DNA of 5,148 bases from assembly GCA_903835275.1 (NCBI GenBank), contig CAILMK010000025.1, positions 1 through 5,148 of the forward strand. The letters are read 5' to 3'. This stretch comes from an uncultured bacterium. Lineage in GTDB: Bacteria; Bacteroidota; Bacteroidia; CAILMK01. Shown one piece after another: positions 1 to 3,933 of the stretch. The number at the start of each line of letters is the position of its first letter. Position 1 is the stretch's first letter. A model generated the notes under the pieces. That model was given only the letters and a program-made list of their open reading frames with translations, had not been told where the DNA came from and did not search any database. Position numbers and translations under genes: made by a program.

Positions 1-1028
1 ACCCAATCTATATTAATGGTAATCTTCATCAGGTTCATAATATTTTTGGAGAACTTCCTGCTCGCATCGCCCGGCATATCAGAGGCAAGGTTGGAATCCC
101 CTACTATGCACACACCGTTTATATCTATTGTTTCGTTGTTTTTAGTTACTTCACAATTTCCACCGGAGGAAGCAGCAAGGTCTATGATTACTGCACCTTT
201 TTTCATGGCAGCAACCGTTTCTTTCGTTACCAGCAATGGAGCTTTTCTTCCCGGAATCTGCGCGGTACAAATAATTACATCCGCCTTGACGGCATGATCG
301 TGGATCAGTTGCTTTTGTTTCTGTAAAAACTCTTCTGTTTGTGCCACGGCATATCCGCCTGCAGCTTTATCTTCAGTAGCGCCTTCCACTTCAATGAAAG
401 TACCGCCCAGTGATTTCACTTCTTCTTTTACTGCGGAACGTACGTCAAATACTTCCACTACACCGCCCAGCCTGCGCGAGGTGGCAATGGCCTGCAATCC
501 TGCTACGCCTGCACCTAAAATTAATATCTTGGCAGGAGGGATGCTGCCCGCCGCAGTCATTAATAAAGGAAAGAACTTCGGTAATTTATTTGCCGCGAGA
601 AGCACCGCTTTATAGCCCGTTATTGTAGCCATGGAAGAAAGTATATCCATGCTTTGCGCACGGGTGGTACGCGGTACGGATTCAAGGCTCATACAGGTGA
701 TGCCCTTGTTGAGTAATTCCTCTACATACGCCGTATTCACCAGCGGGTTGATCACCGAAACCAATATAGCGCCGATTTTCATTTTTGAAAGATCCTCTGA
801 GCTTGGAGGATTGATGCTGAAAATAATATCAGCGCCAAGAACTTCATCGCGGGTGAGCAGTTGTCCACCGCCTTTTTTATAATCTTCATCATAGAAAAAC
901 GCCCTGTCCCCGGCGGTACATTCCACTACCACACTCAGGTTCATTTTGACCATGGCGGCTACAGATTCGGGAATGATGGATACGCGTTTATCGGAAGAAG
1001 GTTCCTTGAGAATGCCAGCAGTTGTCAT
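1..1028 (-). CDS. pntA: NAD(P) transhydrogenase, alpha subunit (NAD(H)-binding domain I), C-terminus outside window
   Basis: This is the NAD(H)-binding part of the proton-translocating transhydrogenase, which moves hydride between NADH and NADP+ coupled to proton flow across the inner membrane and mainly supplies NADPH. The frame is open from the ATG at 1028-1026 to the left edge, giving 342 residues. Visible family marks are the N-terminal GILKEP segment, the RAQSMD loop at 123-128 (Arg, Gln and Asp contact the nicotinamide in characterised homologues), the Rossmann motif GAGVAG at 172-177 with acidic D195 at the end of the following strand, and GYAVAQTEEF near 225-234. The conserved NGGNCE-like stretch appears as SGGNCE at 288-293. 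Stand-alone alpha1 subunits are about 370-390 residues, so roughly 30-45 residues may be missing if the gene is split as pntAA/pntAB/pntB; whether it is split or fused cannot be seen. It is divergent from the acyltransferase. The GGCGGA upstream lies too far away for a normal ribosome site; the leader is A-rich instead. Alanine dehydrogenase is a related family, but the RAQSMD loop favours transhydrogenase. Confidence 0.95.
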   Translation of the reverse strand, partial: MTTAGILKEPSSDKRVSIIPESVAAMVKMNLSVVVECTAGDRAFFYDEDYKKGGGQLLTRDEVLGADIIFSINPPSSEDLSKMKIGAILVSVINPLVNTAYVEELLNKGITCMSLESVPRTTRAQSMDILSSMATITGYKAVLLAANKLPKFFPLLMTAAGSIPPAKILILGAGVAGLQAIATSRRLGGVVEVFDVRSAVKEEVKSLGGTFIEVEGATEDKAAGGYAVAQTEEFLQKQKQLIHDHAVKADVIICTAQIPGRKAPLLVTKETVAAMKKGAVIIDLAASSGGNCEVTKNNETIDINGVCIVGDSNLASDMPGDASRKFSKNIMNLMKITINIDW

Positions 1029-1195
1029 AATTATTTATTTCCGCCGCGAAGTTATGAAATCTTTATTTATGACGTATGATTTTTGATCTACTATTTGAAT
1101 GTTAGTGGGTTATATTTAAAAACGCCTCACTTTTCGTCGGCTGATGCCAACTGTAATGTATGTGACCACAGTTACCGGAGCTTATCCCGTTGCCC

Positions 1196-1209
1196 TTCAC
1201 TTTAGTGAA
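1196..1209. repeat. 14-bp inverted repeat TTCACT-TT-AGTGAA
   Basis: The arms TTCACT (1196-1201) and AGTGAA (1204-1209) are exact reverse complements around a 2-nt centre. A symmetric site of this size between divergent genes is a possible operator, and as RNA it would make only a tight, poor hairpin. It lies about 80 bp upstream of the acyltransferase -7 element and about 170 bp from the pntA start, which is far for a classical repressor site. No regulator is identified; chance is possible. Confidence 0.4.
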
Positions 1210-1231
1210 CGGATCAAATGGGCTTGGGGGT

Positions 1232-1266
1232 AAATCCGAAATCGAAAATCCGAAATCCGAAATCAG
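1232..1266. repeat. Heptanucleotide tandem repeat, five AAATCCG-type units
   Basis: Five contiguous 7-bp units fill exactly 35 bp. AAATCCG occurs exactly at 1232-1238, 1246-1252 and 1253-1259. The second unit (1239-1245) is AAATCGA and the last (1260-1266) is AAATCAG. The repeat ends 23 bp before the acyltransferase -7 element. Non-coding heptamer arrays are known in other bacteria (for example the STRR repeats of heterocystous cyanobacteria), and similar AATCCGAAAT strings are, as I recall, frequent between Bacteroidota genes. Function is unknown; length variation by slippage is plausible. Confidence 0.85.
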
Positions 1267-1289
1267 GCTGTCCTTTATCCCTTTTTCCG

Positions 1290-1297
1290 TACCTTTG
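1290..1297 (+). promoter_or_regulatory. Probable -7 promoter element (TACCTTTG) of the acyltransferase gene
   Basis: TACCTTTG matches the Bacteroidota sigma-ABfr -7 consensus TAnnTTTG exactly. It ends 12 nt before the ATG at 1310, so transcription starting a few bases downstream would leave a leader of only about 5-8 nt. No clear TTTG -33 element sits at the expected distance upstream. The short leader and lack of a Shine-Dalgarno site would suggest near-leaderless translation. The match is seen directly; promoter activity is inferred. Confidence 0.6.
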
Positions 1298-1309
1298 TAA
1301 GACAATTCC

Positions 1310-2194
1310 ATGGGTGCTATAGTATATTACCTCTGTCTTCCCCTCATCTATGCCGTTTCCCTGTTGCCTTTTTGGGCCTTATACGGGCTTTCGGATATCC
1401 TTTGCTTCTTTATTTACAGAGTGTTCGGGTATAGGACAGCGGTAGTCAGGACCAATCTGAAAAATTCCTTTCCTGAGAAAAGCGATGCCGAGATCAAGGT
1501 GATCATGAATAAGTTTTATACTTATTTTTGCGACCTGACCCTGGAAACCCTCAAAACACTGACTATTTCCCCTGCTTCATTGTTAAAGCACGTGAAAATG
1601 GAAAATGAGGAGGTGTTCCGCAAGTATTACGATCAGCAAAAGAGCGTGATCATCGTCATGGGGCATTTTGGTAACTGGGAGCTTGCCGGTGCGCGTTTCA
1701 GTAGTGAAACCCTCCACACTCTCATTGTGATCTACCACCCACTGACGAATAAATATTTTGACAAACTGGTGTACCACATGAGGACGCGTTTGGGAAATAA
1801 ACTCTATGCAATGAATGACGTGCTGCGCGGAATGCTGCGCGACAGGGATAAGATCACGGCGACCGCTTTCATCGCCGACCAGACTCCGCAGCCCAAAGGC
1901 GCGTATTGGACGACTTTTTTGCACCAGGATACGCCTGTTTTTAACGGCACCGCGAAAATTGCACGGAAATTGAATTACCCTGTGATATACACTTCCGTTT
2001 GGAGGCCGAGACGCGGACTTTACGTAGTAAAAAATGAAGTACTGATTGAAAATCCTGCCTCACTGACTGAAGAAGAAATTTCCGAAGCGCATACACGCAG
2101 ACTAGAGCAGGACATTATAAAACAACCGGAATTGTGGTTATGGACACACAGGAGATGGAAACATAAAAAGCCGACCACGGACGATAGACCATAA
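1310..2194 (+). CDS. Lysophospholipid / lipid A acyltransferase, LpxL (HtrB) family
   Basis: This 294-residue protein belongs to the LpxL/HtrB acyltransferases, inner-membrane enzymes that transfer a fatty acyl chain (usually from acyl-ACP) to a lipid A precursor on the cytoplasmic side. A hydrophobic N-terminal anchor covers about residues 4-37, followed by the typical VVRTNLKNSFPEKS segment (45-58). The catalytic HX4E motif is H119-FGNW-E124 in MGHFGNWELAG. Further family blocks are IADQTP at 188-193, FNGTAKIARK at 211-220 and the C-terminal PELWLWTHRRWK at 273-284. Length is normal (about 290-310). The ATG at 1310 is supported by the normal N-terminus and the promoter just upstream. The last residues, about 287-294 (KPTTDDRP), are encoded by a heptad repeat that continues into the spacer and look like a non-conserved tail. 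Acyl-chain and acceptor specificity (LpxL, LpxM or another lipid) cannot be read from sequence, so no symbol is given. The desaturase lies 277 bp downstream, beyond the repeats. Confidence 0.92.
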   Translation: MGAIVYYLCLPLIYAVSLLPFWALYGLSDILCFFIYRVFGYRTAVVRTNLKNSFPEKSDAEIKVIMNKFYTYFCDLTLETLKTLTISPASLLKHVKMENEEVFRKYYDQQKSVIIVMGHFGNWELAGARFSSETLHTLIVIYHPLTNKYFDKLVYHMRTRLGNKLYAMNDVLRGMLRDRDKITATAFIADQTPQPKGAYWTTFLHQDTPVFNGTAKIARKLNYPVIYTSVWRPRRGLYVVKNEVLIENPASLTEEEISEAHTRRLEQDIIKQPELWLWTHRRWKHKKPTTDDRP

Positions 2195-2221
2195 ACGACG
2201 GATAAATTGCGAATTTCGAAT
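2173..2221. repeat. Heptad-periodic tract spanning the acyltransferase stop codon
   Basis: Seven consecutive 7-bp units can be laid out over 49 bp. Units such as GACCACG (2173-2179), GACCATA (2187-2193), TGCGAAT (2208-2214) and TTCGAAT (2215-2221) resemble one another within two sub-types, a GAC-rich half (2173-2200) and an AAT-rich half (2201-2221). The stop codon TAA (2192-2194) falls inside it, so the first part is translated as the protein's tail. The units are more diverged than those at 1232-1266, so some of the periodicity could be chance, but both arrays share the 7-bp unit length. Confidence 0.6.
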
Positions 2222-2228
2222 TGAAACA

Positions 2229-2285
2229 GCGACGAATGTAGGGGCGTATGGCAATACGCCCGATTTGGCGAGGAATGTAGGGGCG
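2229..2285. repeat. Pair of 18-bp direct repeats with GAATGTAGGGGCG core
   Basis: GCGACGAATGTAGGGGCG (2229-2246) and GCGAGGAATGTAGGGGCG (2268-2285) differ at one base and start 39 bp apart. Each runs into the left arm of a GC-rich hairpin, so the unit is a conserved leader plus a variable hairpin. This is the arrangement of an interspersed REP-like element present as a tandem dimer. I recall similar GTAGGGGCG...CGCCC elements between genes in several phyla, but this was not checked. Confidence 0.85.
2242..2261. repeat. Hairpin 1 of the intergenic element (8-bp stem)
   Basis: GGGCGTAT (2242-2249) and ATACGCCC (2254-2261) are exact reverse complements around the loop GGCA. No T-tract follows, so it is not a standard intrinsic terminator. 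As RNA it could protect the 3' end of the acyltransferase transcript, whose stop lies about 50 nt upstream. Confidence 0.85.
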
Positions 2286-2302
2286 GACCCACGTGTCCGC
2301 CC
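2281..2302. repeat. Hairpin 2 of the intergenic element (8-bp stem)
   Basis: GGGCGGAC (2281-2288) pairs exactly with GTCCGCCC (2295-2302) around a 6-nt centre that includes ACGT. It follows the second direct repeat just as hairpin 1 follows the first. The stem sequence differs from hairpin 1 yet remains self-complementary, which suggests that the fold, rather than the stem sequence, is preserved. Confidence 0.85.
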
Positions 2303-2321
2303 AATTGAAACCGAACCAAAG

Positions 2322-2341
2322 GGCAAACACATGGGTTTGCC
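2322..2341. repeat. Hairpin 3 of the intergenic element (7-bp stem)
   Basis: GGCAAAC (2322-2328) pairs exactly with GTTTGCC (2335-2341) around a 6-nt loop. It lacks the GTAGGGGCG leader of the first two hairpins and starts 19 bp after hairpin 2 ends. It may be the distal part of the same composite element or a separate palindrome. Confidence 0.75.
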
Positions 2342-2384
2342 TCTGCAAAACGCAATTGCAGCCCGTTTAGGATTTAGATATTAG

Positions 2385-2398
2385 TCCGCCGCGGCGGA
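2385..2398. repeat. 14-bp perfect GC palindrome TCCGCCGCGGCGGA
   Basis: The sequence equals its own reverse complement over all 14 bases and is far more GC-rich than the A/T-rich leader downstream. As RNA it could form a 5-bp stem with a CGCG loop, followed five bases later by TTTTT (2404-2408), so a weak intrinsic terminator for the upstream transcript is one reading. It may equally be an interspersed palindromic repeat or a protein-binding site 74 bp upstream of the desaturase start. Confidence 0.65.
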
Positions 2399-2471
2399 TA
2401 GAATTTTTGAATATATAACGTTGAATTAAAATATTGACACCAACCAAACGTCTTACAGAACAACAACAAAG

Positions 2472-3452
2472 ATGCTCGAAGGAAAAGATTTAATACTTGC
2501 CACTCAGAAATATGCAAAGGAAGAACGGGGTAAAAGCTGGATGCACCTTATCATAACCATTTTAACATTTGTGGTGCTGTATGCGGGTATTTTTATGGGG
2601 ACGCCCATCTGGCTGAAAATCATTTGCAGCATTTTTGCCGGGTTGAATATAGTCAGGATGTTTGTTATGTATCACGATTACGCACACAAGACAATACTAA
2701 GAAAAGCATGGCTTGCCGAGGGGATCTTTACCTTTTTCGGCCTGTATATCCTTGCACCCTTAAGTATCTGGAGGCGTTCTCATGATTATCACCATAAGCA
2801 TAATTCCAAGTTATATACTTCCAGTATAGGCTCGTTTCCTATCGTTACCAAAAAGAAATATCTCTCGGCTACCCCGATGGAACGGACTATCTATCTGTTT
2901 ATAAGACATCCGCTTACCATCATGGCAGGCTATATTTTTGCCTTTGCTTATGGGATGTGCATCAAGTCTTTTATGAGTAGCAAGGAAAAGCACTGGGATT
3001 CTGTACTATCGCTTACAATACATTATGGCATCGGTGCCTTGATTTGGATCTATTGCGGATTTACACTTTTCCTCCTGGGATTTTTGTTGCCGTCGTTGAT
3101 ATCTGGTGGAATAGGCGCCTATCTCTTTTATGCACAGCATAATTTCCCGGGGGCAACCTTCTCCGAGAAAGATGGCTGGACTTATGTGGGAGCAGCGTTG
3201 GAATCTTCCAGTTACATGAAAATGAATCCTGTAATGCGTTGGTTTACAGCAAATATTGGATACCACCACATACACCATGTGAATGCGAGGATTCCTTTCT
3301 ACAGATTACCCGAAGTACAAAGGGCTTTTGAGGAATTCCAGCATCCGAAGATCACTTCACTGAACCCTTCTGATATTATTGATTGCTTTAATTTGAAGGT
3401 TTGGGACCCTGAATTACAGCAAATGATCGGGTTGGATAAGATTAAAACATAG
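2472..3452 (+). CDS. Membrane fatty acid desaturase (three-histidine-box, DesA/omega-6-like)
   Basis: This 326-residue integral membrane di-iron enzyme probably introduces a double bond into membrane fatty acyl chains using O2 and an electron donor, which raises membrane fluidity. All three histidine boxes are intact: HDYAH at 68-72, HDYHH at 104-108 and HHIHH at 265-269, inside GYHHIHHVNARIPFYRLPE. An extra conserved-type histidine sits in AQHNF (221-225). Hydrophobic segments are visible near 25-41, 46-62, 84-98, 148-164 and 184-218. The third box and the NARIPFYRLPEV tail resemble acyl-lipid delta-12/omega-6 type desaturases, but regiospecificity and substrate are inferred only loosely. 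Carotenoid hydroxylases and ketolases share the His boxes and are less likely. Length is typical and the ATG at 2472 precedes a normal cytosolic N-terminus. The upstream leader is A/C-rich with no Shine-Dalgarno site. No ferredoxin or reductase gene is adjacent. Confidence 0.92.
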   Translation: MLEGKDLILATQKYAKEERGKSWMHLIITILTFVVLYAGIFMGTPIWLKIICSIFAGLNIVRMFVMYHDYAHKTILRKAWLAEGIFTFFGLYILAPLSIWRRSHDYHHKHNSKLYTSSIGSFPIVTKKKYLSATPMERTIYLFIRHPLTIMAGYIFAFAYGMCIKSFMSSKEKHWDSVLSLTIHYGIGALIWIYCGFTLFLLGFLLPSLISGGIGAYLFYAQHNFPGATFSEKDGWTYVGAALESSSYMKMNPVMRWFTANIGYHHIHHVNARIPFYRLPEVQRAFEEFQHPKITSLNPSDIIDCFNLKVWDPELQQMIGLDKIKT

Positions 3453-3537
3453 TAACACTGAACTAATTATTTCGTCTTATGTTTAGCATTATGCCTATTT
3501 TTGCATAAAATATTGAATATAATTGTATAACGATTGA
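3453..3537. other. Desaturase / rsfS intergenic spacer
   Basis: This 85-bp A/T-rich spacer separates two co-directional genes. It contains a strong -7 element at 3496-3503 nested in an imperfectly spaced inverted repeat, TTATGC (3489-3494) and GCATAA (3503-3508). No hairpin followed by a T-tract is visible after the desaturase stop, so how that transcript ends is unclear and read-through into rsfS is possible. Confidence 0.6.
3496..3503 (+). promoter_or_regulatory. Probable -7 promoter element (TATTTTTG) of rsfS-ftsH
   Basis: TATTTTTG fits the Bacteroidota -7 consensus TAnnTTTG exactly. A TTTCG at 3470-3474 is a one-mismatch candidate for the TTTG -33 element, 22 bp upstream, which is at the long end of accepted spacing. 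Transcription would begin around 3508-3510, leaving a leader of about 28 nt. Arms of an inverted repeat flank the element (3489-3494 and 3503-3508), so a regulator bound there would cover it. Confidence 0.6.
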
Positions 3538-3915
3538 ATGGAGAAGACTAAAACAACTGATAAAATATCACAGCTGGCCGATACGATAGTAGAGGCAATG
3601 CAGGAAAAGAAAGCAAAGGACATCGTTAGCCTCGATCTTACAAAGTTAGATAACAGGGTAGTTGATAAATTCATAATATGTCACTGGGATAGTGACCGTC
3701 AGGTAGATGCAATTGCATTTGCCATAGAAGATATGGTCCGCAAGGAACTTGGCGAAAAGGCCTGGCACAAGGAAGGTTACGAAAACAAGGAATGGATACT
3801 GCTCGATTACGTTAACATAGTGGTTCATGTATTCCTCAAGGAAAAACGTGAATTTTACGCAATTGAAGAATTGTGGGGCGATGCTGAAGTAGAAAAATTT
3901 GAAGATTACGCTTAA
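3538..3915 (+). CDS. rsfS: Ribosomal silencing factor RsfS (Iojap / DUF143 family)
   Basis: RsfS binds ribosomal protein uL14 (L14) on the large subunit and blocks joining of the small subunit, lowering translation in stationary phase or starvation. The 125-residue protein has the family's usual length and order of blocks: an N-terminal helix (LADTIVEAMQEKKAKDI, 12-28), the VSLDLTKLD strand (29-37), FIICHWDSDRQVDAIA (45-60, equivalent to the SGxSxxQVxAIA core), EGYENKEWILLDY (79-91) and VVHVFLKEKREFYAIEELW (95-113). All segments expected for uL14 binding are present; the Trp in ICHWDS is the only position that looks slightly unusual to me. The C-terminal EVEKFEDYA is acidic. The start at 3538 gives the normal N-terminus. 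ftsH begins 18 nt after its stop, a pairing common in Bacteroidota, so the two are probably one transcript from the promoter at 3496-3503. Confidence 0.95.
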   Translation: MEKTKTTDKISQLADTIVEAMQEKKAKDIVSLDLTKLDNRVVDKFIICHWDSDRQVDAIAFAIEDMVRKELGEKAWHKEGYENKEWILLDYVNIVVHVFLKEKREFYAIEELWGDAEVEKFEDYA

Positions 3916-3933
3916 TAAAAGCAATAAAGAAAA

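Larger units (their letters stand above)
1029..1309. other. Divergent intergenic region, pntA / acyltransferase
   Basis: This 281-bp spacer separates two divergent genes and should hold both promoters. The plus-strand gene has a convincing -7 element close to its start. I found no TAnnTTTG match on the minus strand for pntA, so that promoter remains unlocated. The spacer also holds a five-unit heptamer repeat, a 14-bp inverted repeat and a looser inverted pair (AACTGT at 1149-1154 with ACAGTT at 1168-1173). No convincing coding sequence is present. Confidence 0.75.
2195..2471. other. Repeat-rich spacer between acyltransferase and desaturase genes
   Basis: This 277-bp stretch holds no credible gene. 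From left to right it contains the end of the heptad tract (to 2221), two 18-bp direct repeats each leading into a GC-rich hairpin (2229-2302), a third hairpin (2322-2341), a small TGCAA/TTGCA inverted pair (2344-2360), a 14-bp GC palindrome (2385-2398) and an A/T-rich leader (about 2399-2471). The leader should carry the desaturase promoter. The nearest match is AATTTTTG at 2402-2409, one base off TAnnTTTG, which is too weak to list as a promoter. Confidence 0.8.

Noticed and set aside
16..1079. Several plus-strand open frames of 72-93 codons across 16-1079
   Set aside because: They lie antisense to a continuous 342-codon minus-strand frame with clear transhydrogenase motifs, and none of their translations resembles a protein family.
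1161..1170. TGTGACCACA as a CRP/FNR-type operator
   Set aside because: CRP-family sites need half-sites separated by about 4-6 bp. This is a compact 10-bp palindrome with a 2-bp centre, which is common by chance.
1102..1311. Minus-strand 69-codon open frame in the divergent spacer
   Set aside because: It overlaps the acyltransferase start and promoter, and its middle (ISDFGFSISDLP) is simply the heptamer repeat translated. There is no ribosome site and no family resemblance.
1583..1924. 113-codon minus-strand open frame inside the acyltransferase gene
   Set aside because: It is fully antisense to the conserved catalytic core, including the HX4E region, and shows no independent coding features.
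2219..2311. Possible CRISPR-like repeat-spacer arrangement
   Set aside because: There are only two leader copies, the repeat is 18 bp, the interval is itself a palindrome rather than a unique spacer, and no cas gene is in view.
2020..2355. Overlapping minus-strand open frames of 64-111 codons covering the hairpin element
   Set aside because: They are translations of the palindromic repeats in different frames (for example GGHVGPPLHSSPNRAYC) plus antisense of the acyltransferase end. Such repeat-derived frames are a known source of spurious hypothetical proteins.
2416..2423. TAACGTTG as the desaturase -7 promoter element
   Set aside because: It misses the TTTG core by one base, and the only TTTG upstream (2406-2409) is just 6 bp away, too close for a -33 element.
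2811..3278. Two minus-strand open frames (60 and 90 codons) inside the desaturase gene
   Set aside because: They are antisense to the conserved desaturase frame, and their sequences match no recognisable family.
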